Source of the DNA: an uncultured Bacteroidia bacterium
Lineage (GTDB): Bacteria > Bacteroidota > Bacteroidia > J057 > CALLMJ01
Assembly: GCA_938006875.1 (NCBI GenBank)
Contig: CALLMJ010000001.1
Span: 1-52,340 of the forward strand
DNA length: 52,340 nucleotides
Reading direction: 5' to 3'
Shown: in pieces, positions 8,806 to 15,708 of the stretch
Numbering within the stretch: the stretch's first letter is position 1
Layout: each line of letters opens with the position of its first letter
Made by a program: the position numbers and the translations under genes
Notes under the pieces: generated by a model
The model's database searches: none
What the model saw: only the letters and a program-made list of their open reading frames with translations
What the model was told of the DNA's origin: nothing

Positions 8806-9683
8806 TTAAAATTATTAGTGATTTCCTCTTTACTAAAGCTCAAGCTCGGGCTGTTACTTTTATACAGAGCTTGCCTAAGTGGGTCTCACTTCAATTCAGT
8901 ATTTTGATGAACTCAATCTATCACAATTCTTTCTATTCTCATATTTTGCAACCAATTCCAGTACTTTCCTTAAATACCCCTAACGCATGCCTTAAAGTCT
9001 TACTTTCCTTTTTCCTTTTTTTTCCTTTTGTCAATGCCCAAAAAATCCAATCAGGTAAAAAATTTTATAAAAAATTCTACCACACTAATCTCCATAAAAT
9101 CCCTCAACATTTTGAATTTAAACAAGAAAATGAGCATTACAAAAATGATAGTTTATATGGAAATTCGGTTTGGTATGAAGAAATCAATTACCCCAAATAT
9201 TTCAGAATACAATTCGGAATGAATAACGGAAATTATGTTTTATTTCAAAATGATAGTTCTTACCGTTATGATTTTGGTGTTTTAAAAGAAAAAAAATATT
9301 CACCCAATAGACTTTTGTTTATGGTTGGTGGTTTTGTTTTTTATCCATATAAAACTTCCTTAGAAAAAATCAACAGTTTTGGTATTGACCTCAATGTTAG
9401 TTATACCACTGAATTAAATGGCAAAAAAGTAAGAGTAATTGGTTCAAAACCCAACGATTTTACCAAAAATCAATGGTGGATAGATGAAAAAACTCTACAA
9501 GTTTTAAGAATCATTGAAGAGGTTAGCCCGCAAGTTATGATGCGTTATGATTTTAAAAATTTTGAATTCATTGATAAAAAATTTTACATTGAAAACGAAG
9601 TATGGGTTTACCAAAATGAAGTTTTAGTACAAAAAGAATATTACAGGGATATTAAAATTTTGAAATTCGTATCAGAAGATTAA
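8802..9683 (+). CDS. Predicted exported protein of unknown function carrying an in-frame repeat-A insertion near its N-terminus
   Basis: Last gene of the DUF420 operon, overlapping the previous gene by 4 bp (ATGA). The 293-residue product starts MIKIISDFLF, then about 50 residues (12-62) are encoded by a copy of dispersed repeat A, then a hydrophobic segment LKVLLSFFLFFPFVNAQ (about 64-80) that looks like the core and cleavage site of the original signal peptide. The rest is beta-rich with aromatic repeats (WYEEINYPKYFRIQFGMNN, NQWWIDEKTLQVLRIIEEVS), like outer-membrane or periplasmic lipoprotein-carrier-type beta sheets of Bacteroidota, but no family can be named. Removing the repeat would restore a standard-length signal peptide. 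An internal ATG at 8907 is an alternative start. Confidence 0.75.
   Translation: MIKIISDFLFTKAQARAVTFIQSLPKWVSLQFSILMNSIYHNSFYSHILQPIPVLSLNTPNACLKVLLSFFLFFPFVNAQKIQSGKKFYKKFYHTNLHKIPQHFEFKQENEHYKNDSLYGNSVWYEEINYPKYFRIQFGMNNGNYVLFQNDSSYRYDFGVLKEKKYSPNRLLFMVGGFVFYPYKTSLEKINSFGIDLNVSYTTELNGKKVRVIGSKPNDFTKNQWWIDEKTLQVLRIIEEVSPQVMMRYDFKNFEFIDKKFYIENEVWVYQNEVLVQKEYYRDIKILKFVSED
8838..8988 (+). repeat. Dispersed repeat family A, copy 2, inside a coding region
   Basis: Contains ACTTTTATACAGAGCTTGCC, then TAAGTGGGTCTCACTTC and GATGAACTCAATCTATCACA, a diverged match to the family core, ending near ACCCCTAACGC. It is translated as RAVTFIQSLPKW, the same frame as the copy in the LysM gene (RLATFTQSLQKW). 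Boundaries are approximate. Confidence 0.75.
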
Positions 9684-9690
9684 AAAAAAT

Positions 9691-9719
9691 TTGGTTAAAT
9701 GAAATTTTTCTTAATTTTG
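9691..9719 (+). promoter_or_regulatory. Promoter of the GNAT/SGNH operon
   Basis: TTG (9691-9693), an 18-bp spacer, then TAATTTTG (9712-9719). The start codon is 18 bp downstream. Confidence 0.65.
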
Positions 9720-9737
9720 TAGAATAATCAGCTGCCT

Positions 9738-10160
9738 ATGATTATTGTAAAAGTTGTAACTAACCAAGAAGATTACGAAAAAGCACTAGAAATAAGGAAG
9801 AAAGTATTTGTGGAAGAACAAGGAGTTCCATTAGAAGAAGACCAAGATGAACATGATAAAACTGCTACACATTATTTAGCTTTTATTGATGGTAATGTTT
9901 GCGGTGCTTGCAGAGTTCGTCTTACTGAAAAAGGGCAAAAAATTGAAAGAAATTGTGTACTTCCTGAATACAGAAATAAAGGAGCTGGTAAAAAACTCAT
10001 GGAACATGTGATTCAACAATTAGACCCTGCATATCCTATTTACTTACATGCCCAAATTGGTGTTCAAATTTTTTATGAGGCTTTGAATTTTGTTCCCGAA
10101 GGTGACATTTTTTATGAAGCCAATATTCCACATATTTTAATGAAGTTAAAACGTTCATGA
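9738..10160 (+). CDS. GNAT family N-acetyltransferase (ElaA/YjcF-like)
   Basis: Acyl-CoA-dependent N-acetyltransferase, 140 residues, a compact single-domain GNAT. The YjcF/ElaA-like N-terminus ALEIRKKVFVEEQGVP (17-32) is followed by EHDKTATHYLAF, the acceptor-side strand CGACRVRL, and the acetyl-CoA pyrophosphate loop in CVLPEYRNKGAGKKLMEHV (about 74-92, with R/KxxGxG/A). The late segment AQIGVQIFYEALNFVPEGDIF is the usual C-terminal alpha4-beta7 motif. The substrate is unknown; proteins of this type acetylate small amines. A promoter lies directly upstream. The stop overlaps the next gene by 4 bp, so the two are co-translated. Confidence 0.9.
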   Translation: MIIVKVVTNQEDYEKALEIRKKVFVEEQGVPLEEDQDEHDKTATHYLAFIDGNVCGACRVRLTEKGQKIERNCVLPEYRNKGAGKKLMEHVIQQLDPAYPIYLHAQIGVQIFYEALNFVPEGDIFYEANIPHILMKLKRS

Positions 10161-10951
10161 AAAACCCTTTAAATGAACCTTTAATTCTTGTTTTTTTTAT
10201 ACTTTTTATTTTTGTTGGTTACGGTTTTTATTCTAATCCTATTGTATTATTGGGCATTGAACTCAAAAAAAATAAACTTGAAATTTTTTTTAAACCTGAA
10301 AATTCCTCTAATGAACCTCATTTAGTAGACAAAATTTCCAAAGAACTTATCGAAACTAGTACCATCAAGTTAGATACAACGCCTCAAAGAATTTTATTAA
10401 CAGGGGATTCTATGGTAGAAGGATTAATGTTTGCATTTAAAGATTATGCTGAAGAGAATGGGCATGATTTGTTTCCTGCAATTTGGTATAGTTCATCAAC
10501 ATTAGTCTGGGGGCAATCAGAACAATTAAAAAAACTTATTGATTATTACAAGCCAACTATTATTTTTATGGCTTTAGGGTCTAATGAATTATTTATTCGT
10601 AATATCATTGAAGACCGTGCAAAATATGTAGAAAATATTTTATCACAAGTCGGCGATATAAAATTGATATGGATAGGTCCTCCCAACTGGAAACCTGACA
10701 CGGGGATTAATCAATTGTTAGAAAGTAAATTAGGAAAAAAAAGATTTTTTCTTTCAAAAGATTTACAGTTAGCCAGAGCAAGAGACGGTGCCCATCCTAC
10801 ACGGGGCGCATCTAGAATTTGGGCTGATACACTTTTTAAATGGGTACAATCTCAAAGTTCTTTTCCTTTTTTGGTTCAACCTCCACAAAAAAATTATGGA
10901 AAGACCCCTAACTGTGTATTTGTAAATGGTAATTTTCCTGATGTAAAATAA
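10157..10951 (+). CDS. Membrane-anchored SGNH/GDSL-type hydrolase
   Basis: 264-residue esterase/lipase-fold protein. An N-terminal transmembrane anchor (about 8-32) places the catalytic domain outside the cytoplasm. SGNH blocks are visible: block I ILLTGDSMVEG with nucleophile Ser85, the oxyanion Gly region near YSSSTLVWG, block III FMALGSNELF with Asn, and block V ARDGAHPTRGA carrying the Asp/His pair near residue 215. Architecture (anchor plus SGNH) resembles DUF459-type hydrolases that trim acetyl groups from surface polysaccharides; that substrate is an inference. It overlaps the GNAT gene by 4 bp, so an acetylation/deacetylation partnership is possible but untested. The gene ends only 9 bp from the convergent glycosylase gene. 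Confidence 0.82.
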   Translation: MKNPLNEPLILVFFILFIFVGYGFYSNPIVLLGIELKKNKLEIFFKPENSSNEPHLVDKISKELIETSTIKLDTTPQRILLTGDSMVEGLMFAFKDYAEENGHDLFPAIWYSSSTLVWGQSEQLKKLIDYYKPTIIFMALGSNELFIRNIIEDRAKYVENILSQVGDIKLIWIGPPNWKPDTGINQLLESKLGKKRFFLSKDLQLARARDGAHPTRGASRIWADTLFKWVQSQSSFPFLVQPPQKNYGKTPNCVFVNGNFPDVK

Positions 10952-10960
10952 AAAGTTAAT

Positions 10961-11443
10961 TTATTTAAGAGCTTTTTTCCAATAATTTAATTTTTCTTCA
11001 AAATTCATTTTTGCGTTGGCAGGGCTTGTGCTTGGTAATGCTTGATAATCAATAAAATCTAAAAATTCAAACTGTTTTTTATACAATTGAAACGCAGTAT
11101 TGCCATTAAAAAGAACTTTTTTTAAATTGGGTAATTGCAGTTGTAATTCAAATATGTTGTTCGTTTGAATGTCTTTGAGATTACTATCTAAACTACCATT
11201 TCTTTGAGCTTTCATCACCAAATCCCATAATCCTAAACGATAATATAAAAGTAAATTTTTTTGTTTATAAGAATCAGCAGTTAAAAATTCTGTTGAATAT
11301 AACACAGAAAGTATTTTCCAGAATACATTTTGAGGATGAGCATAATATCTTTGTTCTTGCAAGGATTTTTCTCCGGGTAATGTACCTAAAATAAGGATTT
11401 CTGTTTGATGATTATAAATGGGTTCAAAGGAATATTTTAACAT
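10961..11443 (-). CDS. Hypoxanthine-DNA glycosylase, uracil-DNA glycosylase superfamily family 6 (HDG)
   Basis: Base-excision repair enzyme of the UDG fold that removes deaminated adenine (hypoxanthine) from DNA. The 160-residue length is normal. Motifs are the N-terminal ILGTLPGEKSL with YYAHPQNVFWKIL (motif I region, about 18-46), LGLWDLV, the LFNGNTAF strand, and the C-terminal ALPSTSPANA (motif II, about 135-144). The Asn in AHPQN is the residue expected in HDG. The ATG at 11443 is 9 bp downstream of the LysM gene, so it is probably the last gene of a three-gene operon (TPR protein, LysM protein, glycosylase). Confidence 0.9.
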   Translation of the reverse strand: MLKYSFEPIYNHQTEILILGTLPGEKSLQEQRYYAHPQNVFWKILSVLYSTEFLTADSYKQKNLLLYYRLGLWDLVMKAQRNGSLDSNLKDIQTNNIFELQLQLPNLKKVLFNGNTAFQLYKKQFEFLDFIDYQALPSTSPANAKMNFEEKLNYWKKALK

Positions 11444-11452
11444 ATTAAGTAT

Positions 11453-12463
11453 TTATTGCTCTTCCCAACGGTATAGTATAGTGGTTTTAAATGATTTAGG
11501 GTCTTGAACGCCTAAGTAATCTAATACTTTCTCAGAAATTTCTAGTATAACATTAGGATTTGTTTTTTTTCCTACTACCTCAACAAATACAGAACGTCCG
11601 GTTATTAAATGAGTAACTTCAATCAGTTTACCAACAGGAACAACATCATGCAAACATTGCAATTTTTTAGGATTTAATAAGGGATTATTGGTAACCAAAA
11701 TTTCTCCAATTTCACTAACTTCGTAGTACTTTTTATTTTTCTTTTTGTCAAAATTAGGATAAGCAAAAGCTGATGGAGGAAGGCTTTTTAATTTTTCTGC
11801 TTCTCTGGGCTTTACTTCAGTTTCTTGAACTGCTGGAACAAAATTATCGGAGTTGTTTTTATTGGAATTTGATAAATCTGTATAAGATTCGATTTTGTAA
11901 CCAACGATTAAAGATTTTCCTTCGGGGAGAGTAAAATCTTTTAAGTTGTTCCAATCTATAATTTCTTTGACTGTAACGTCGTATTTTTTGGAAATGGAAT
12001 AGAGGTTATCACCCGTTACAATTACGTGTTTTATAGGAACTTTTTGGTTTAGAATAAGTTTTCTTCTAGGGATTTTTAAAATTTGACCGATTTCAATATC
12101 ATAATTAGGAAGACCGTTGGCTTCACGAATTTCTAAGGAAGTAATATCATATTTTTGGCTGATTTTGAAAATGGTTTCACCAGCTTCAACTTTGTAAAGT
12201 AAATAAACAATACCATTTTCAATAACTTGCCCAACGGAGTCTTTTGGAGCAAAAAAAGGATTATAAACGAAGTTTGAAGTAAGCGTGAAGGATGCGAAGG
12301 GTTTAGCACTACCTTTGACTGAAAGGAAAAGAATCGTGATATATTGAACTTGCCGAAATACCGAAGCAAATAGCGAAGCCCACTTCTGCAAGCTCTGTGT
12401 AAACGTAGCCAGCCGTAGCAAAGCAAGGGACACGCCCATATTATTATTTTTACTTACTTTCAT
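11453..12463 (-). CDS. LysM/RlpA-like cell-wall-binding protein with an in-frame repeat-A insertion at its N-terminus
   Basis: 336-residue exported protein. Residues 9-62 are encoded by a repeat-A copy (RLATFTQSLQKW, then hydrophobic YITILFLSVKGSA). Two LysM peptidoglycan-binding domains follow: YKVEAGETIFKISQKYDI (from 90) and HVIVTGDNLYSISKKYDV (from 146), each ending in a QILKIP- or SLIVGY-like strand. A C-terminal double-psi beta-barrel-like domain (about 250-335; DVVPVGKLIEVTHLITGRSV, LEISEKVLDYLGV) resembles RlpA. Bacteroidota have many LysM/DPBB proteins in the gliding and envelope systems; the exact role is unknown. The start overlaps the upstream gene (ATGA). The repeat supplies or displaces the signal-peptide hydrophobic core, so the true export signal is unclear. 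Confidence 0.85.
   Translation of the reverse strand: MKVSKNNNMGVSLALLRLATFTQSLQKWASLFASVFRQVQYITILFLSVKGSAKPFASFTLTSNFVYNPFFAPKDSVGQVIENGIVYLLYKVEAGETIFKISQKYDITSLEIREANGLPNYDIEIGQILKIPRRKLILNQKVPIKHVIVTGDNLYSISKKYDVTVKEIIDWNNLKDFTLPEGKSLIVGYKIESYTDLSNSNKNNSDNFVPAVQETEVKPREAEKLKSLPPSAFAYPNFDKKKNKKYYEVSEIGEILVTNNPLLNPKKLQCLHDVVPVGKLIEVTHLITGRSVFVEVVGKKTNPNVILEISEKVLDYLGVQDPKSFKTTILYRWEEQ
12276..12437 (-). repeat. Dispersed repeat family A, copy 3, inside a coding region
   Basis: On the minus strand it starts GGCGTGTCCCTTGCTTTGCT, continues with GGCTACGTTTACACAGAGCT and TGCAGAAGTGGGCTTCG, then TTTCGGCAAGTTCAATATAT, and ends near CACGCTTACTTC. It is the best preserved copy and is read as sense codons inside the LysM gene. 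Edges are approximate. Confidence 0.8.
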
Positions 12464-13692
12464 TTGCTAATAGCTTGCTTAATTTGGGAATAAAAATCTT
12501 TTATGTCTTTTTGCATAGGTAAAAGATTTTCTGGTAAAATCTTCTCAGAAGTATCTAATATTTTGTGAACCAAATGGTTATCAACATTGATATGATTATA
12601 AGCGTAAAAAATAAATGGCATACGGTAGAACTGTAATTTTCGAAGTAAATGACTCGGTATTTTTCCGTTTAAAGACTTTAATTTTTCGAATTTCCATAAA
12701 TTAGAAGTATGGATTAAATCTTCATAAGGTTTTTGGGGAATTTCAAAATATAACCTTTTGGTTAGACCTATAATATTCCAATGATTTTTCATTGCACGGG
12801 TGATTTCATTATCAAAACTTGCAAGAGTATAAACATCAAATTGAAATGCATTATTTTGTAAAATTCTATAAAAAAACCAATTGGCTCTATCTAAAATTTG
12901 AGGAGAAGAAAAAGGAAATTCTAATTTAGTTCTGATTTGTGAATTGGAAAAAAATAATTGATTTTCAAATATTTGAACTTGTAAATTTTCTTCAATTTCG
13001 TCTTTTGAAATATTAAGTTGTTGAAAATAAATGTTTTGAATCCAAACGTCATACCAAACAGAATTTAGTCCTTCAAAGTAAATAATTTTTACATCTTTAC
13101 GGTGGTTTAAAATGATTTGGCTATATAGAGCGTAATAATAAGTATTTTCACTATTGATAAAAAGTATAGCATTGGGTTCAGTTTCATTAAGAATATTTTG
13201 AGCCATTTCTATTAAGGGTTCATAGAAATAATTTTTGCTCATTTCTTTGAAAGCCCATTTCATGGAATCTATTTTATTAAAATTCCAATAAGCTAAAGCT
13301 AAACGACCCCATATATTGTTGAGCATGGCATCAGGTTCATAGGACAAATCTTTCAGTTGTAATTCTTCTTGATTAAGTTCTAAGGTTTTTTTATAAGTAT
13401 CACTAATTAATTGTGCCTGATGTTTTTTTAAATTTTCAATGGCATCAAAATCATTACAGTACATTTTTTGGTAAGTTAAAGCTAAACGAAACCAAGCTTC
13501 AGAAGATTTAGGCTGAATTTCAATAGCTTTTTGAAAAGCTTTTTCAGCGGCTTTTAAATCATTGTAAGGAAAAGTTTTCATGTATTCATACTTTCCGGTT
13601 TCCATCCATTCTTCATAGGTGGATTGAGAAAATATATTCAACGAAAACAAGTATAAAAAATTAAAAATGAGTATTTTATATAAAAAATTCAT
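12460..13692 (-). CDS. Exported TPR protein with a region resembling the soluble domain of DUF2723 proteins
   Basis: 410-residue protein with a signal peptide (1-22, ending IFS-Q). TPR-like helices lie at about 44-78 (YNDLKAAEKAFQKAIEIQP, SSEAWFRLALTYQKM) and 125-155. The segment NAILFINSENTYYYALYSQI (174-193) followed by HRKDVKIIYFEGLNSVWYD resembles the C-terminal soluble domain of Bacteroidota DUF2723 glycosyltransferase-like proteins (pattern NAILFTNGDNDTYPLWY ... DVRVVNLSLLNTDWY), here without their transmembrane part. That match comes from memory of the family. The function is unknown. The ATG at 13692 opens the signal peptide; a longer in-frame start overlaps the upstream gene. First gene of the operon with the LysM and glycosylase genes. 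Confidence 0.75.
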   Translation of the reverse strand: MNFLYKILIFNFLYLFSLNIFSQSTYEEWMETGKYEYMKTFPYNDLKAAEKAFQKAIEIQPKSSEAWFRLALTYQKMYCNDFDAIENLKKHQAQLISDTYKKTLELNQEELQLKDLSYEPDAMLNNIWGRLALAYWNFNKIDSMKWAFKEMSKNYFYEPLIEMAQNILNETEPNAILFINSENTYYYALYSQIILNHRKDVKIIYFEGLNSVWYDVWIQNIYFQQLNISKDEIEENLQVQIFENQLFFSNSQIRTKLEFPFSSPQILDRANWFFYRILQNNAFQFDVYTLASFDNEITRAMKNHWNIIGLTKRLYFEIPQKPYEDLIHTSNLWKFEKLKSLNGKIPSHLLRKLQFYRMPFIFYAYNHINVDNHLVHKILDTSEKILPENLLPMQKDIKDFYSQIKQAISK

Positions 13693-13730
13693 GATGATTA
13701 TGCTACAAAAATAAAAAAAATTTGATAATT

Positions 13731-15134
13731 TTAAACCCAAAAACTTTGTTTAAGTTTAGGAACAATTACATTTTGAAAACCTTTCTGAATTAAAAAAGTT
13801 TGAAAACATTCTGCTGTTTCGGTTTCGCTGTGAACTAAAAATATTAGCTGAAGCTGATTTTTGTCTAATGGATTAATAAAATCTAAGAGTTCCAATTTAT
13901 CAGCATGAGCGGAATAACCATCAATTTTTTCTATTCTTGCGTTTACTTTATAAATTTCCCCAAAAATAACCACTTCTTTTTGTCCAGATATTAACTTACC
14001 ACCCAGAGATTCAGGAGTACAATGACCTGAAAAAAGTATAGTATTTTTAGGATTTTCTATTGAGTGCATAATATGATGTTTTACGGGCCCGGCTTCTGCC
14101 ATTCCTGATGCGGAAATTATAATCATAGGACCTTGTGCTTCATTTAATTTTTTGGAATCTGAACGTTCCGTTACATAATACAAGTTATCAAAATGGAATG
14201 CATCGCCATCTGTTTTTTGCATGTATTCTTTGATGTCTTGATTGAAATATTCTGAAAATCTTCTCATGATATAAGTAGCTTTGATAGAAAGCGGACTGTC
14301 CACATAAACAGGGATTCTGGGCAATAGACCTTGGGTCTTTAATCTATCTAAGGCGTAAATAATTTCTTGAGTTCTATCTACACTAAATGCAGGTATAATT
14401 AATTTTCCTTTGTTTTTAATACAAGTTTCATAGACAATATCAAACAAAATAGAATCTTGAGAAGGTCTATGAGTTTTGTTACCATAAGTACTTTCACAAA
14501 TTAAAACATTGGGATTAGGTAAAATTTCAGGACTTTTTAAGATTTTATCTATTTCTCTACCCACATCGCCAGTATAGGTAATTCTAAATTCATGTGGAGT
14601 GTTTCTATGAAAATATAAATTTGCACAAGCAGAACCAATAATATGCCCTGCATCGGTTAAGTATAAATCTACTTCATCATTTATTTTAAAAAACTGATTA
14701 TAATTTACCATAAATAAAAACTCAAAACTTGCTTTTGCATCTTCGATTGTGTATATAGGAGCAATAGGTTTCAAACCTTTTTTGGCTCTTCTTTTATTAA
14801 CATATTCAATATCTAATTCTTGAATTTTTGCACTATCTTCAAGCATGATTTGAGCTAATTCTAAGGTAGGTGGCGTGCAATAAATATTACCTTTAAAACC
14901 TTCTTTTACTAATTTGGGAATTAAACCGCAATGGTCTATATGGGCATGGGTTAAGATTAAACAATCAATAGTTCTTGGGTCAAAACCAAACTGTCTATTA
15001 GGGTCTTTATCACTTTTGCCTTGAAATAAACCACAGTCTAATAAAATTTTGTAACCATTAGGGGTTTCTATTACATGCTTGGAACCCGTAACGGTTTCTA
15101 CCCCACCGTAAAATGTGATTTTAATATTTTTCAT
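13731..15134 (-). CDS. MBL-fold beta-CASP RNase-like protein (CPSF73/YSH1 type)
   Basis: Metallo-beta-lactamase superfamily protein with beta-CASP and RNA-specificity (RMMBL) domains, 467 residues, the normal length for this group. Zinc ligands are visible: LTHAHIDHCGLIPKL (HxHxDH, about 60-74), a later His in DAGHIIGSACANLYF (about 161-175), TYTGDVGRE with Asp, and in the C-terminal part FSGHC and IDGYSAHADKLELLDFI. The ESTYGNKTH motif marks the start of beta-CASP. It probably cleaves RNA in the cytoplasm; the substrate is unknown. The ATG at 15134 (MKNIKITFYGG) matches the family N-terminus, so the longer in-frame extension is rejected. It lies 38 bp upstream of the TPR gene on the same strand. 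Confidence 0.92.
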   Translation of the reverse strand: MKNIKITFYGGVETVTGSKHVIETPNGYKILLDCGLFQGKSDKDPNRQFGFDPRTIDCLILTHAHIDHCGLIPKLVKEGFKGNIYCTPPTLELAQIMLEDSAKIQELDIEYVNKRRAKKGLKPIAPIYTIEDAKASFEFLFMVNYNQFFKINDEVDLYLTDAGHIIGSACANLYFHRNTPHEFRITYTGDVGREIDKILKSPEILPNPNVLICESTYGNKTHRPSQDSILFDIVYETCIKNKGKLIIPAFSVDRTQEIIYALDRLKTQGLLPRIPVYVDSPLSIKATYIMRRFSEYFNQDIKEYMQKTDGDAFHFDNLYYVTERSDSKKLNEAQGPMIIISASGMAEAGPVKHHIMHSIENPKNTILFSGHCTPESLGGKLISGQKEVVIFGEIYKVNARIEKIDGYSAHADKLELLDFINPLDKNQLQLIFLVHSETETAECFQTFLIQKGFQNVIVPKLKQSFWV

Positions 15135-15197
15135 GAACGTAAATATAAAACAAAAATTGTTAAGCGATTTCCAAATAAAAAACATCTTAAAGATTTT

Positions 15198-15226
15198 TTG
15201 GATATTTTATTTTTTTTGTAGTTTTA
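15198..15226 (+). promoter_or_regulatory. Probable promoter of the DUF4258 lipoprotein gene
   Basis: TTG (15198-15200), an 18-bp spacer, then TAGTTTTA (15219-15226), one mismatch from TAnnTTTG. It lies inside the longer open frame and so supports the ATG at 15244. Confidence 0.5.
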
Positions 15227-15243
15227 CGAACTCTTTTATTCCA

Positions 15244-15705
15244 ATGAAATATTTTTTTACTCTTTCGTTAGTACTTTTGATGTTAGTAGGTTGTAGTGGA
15301 AATTCTACTCATCAAAATTTGAATAATCAACCTAAAACTGAAAAAAATAAACAAACAAAGGTTGCAAATTCTGATAGCTCTGATACTCAATCATCTGATA
15401 AGAAAGACAAAAAGTTAAAGATTAGTTCAAAAGTTGTTTTAACAAAGCATGCTCAGTGTAGAATGGATTGTAGAAAAATTGATTTAGAGGAAATTAAAGA
15501 AATTGTTACAAAAGGACAAATAAATCCTAAAAAGTCAGAGTTAAAGAAAAAACCTTGTCCAGTTTTAGCGATGGAAGGTATTACCAGTAAAGAGAAACAA
15601 AAAATTAGAGTAGTTTTAGCGGCTTGTAAAGAAGAAACTAAAATTATAACAGTTATTGATTTGAACCAAAAAATTGATGACCCCAGTTGTAAAAACTGTA
15701 AATAA
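15244..15705 (+). CDS. DUF4258 domain lipoprotein
   Basis: 153-residue lipoprotein: a short signal sequence with lipobox LMLVGC (Cys18), then a low-complexity Ser/Asn/Lys linker (about 19-62), then a DUF4258-like domain beginning VVLTKHAQCRMDCRKIDLEE (67-86) and ending KIITVIDLNQK. The [K]HAxxRMxxRxI motif is shared with small RNase-toxin-like and regulatory proteins, but the catalytic potential is unknown. Seven cysteines in the mature part are unusual: CRMDC, CP, C and a C-terminal CKNC suggest metal binding or disulfides in the periplasm. The ATG at 15244 opens the signal peptide. It is 3 bp upstream of holA, so they are probably co-transcribed. Confidence 0.8.
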   Translation: MKYFFTLSLVLLMLVGCSGNSTHQNLNNQPKTEKNKQTKVANSDSSDTQSSDKKDKKLKISSKVVLTKHAQCRMDCRKIDLEEIKEIVTKGQINPKKSELKKKPCPVLAMEGITSKEKQKIRVVLAACKEETKIITVIDLNQKIDDPSCKNCK

Positions 15706-15708
15706 TTT

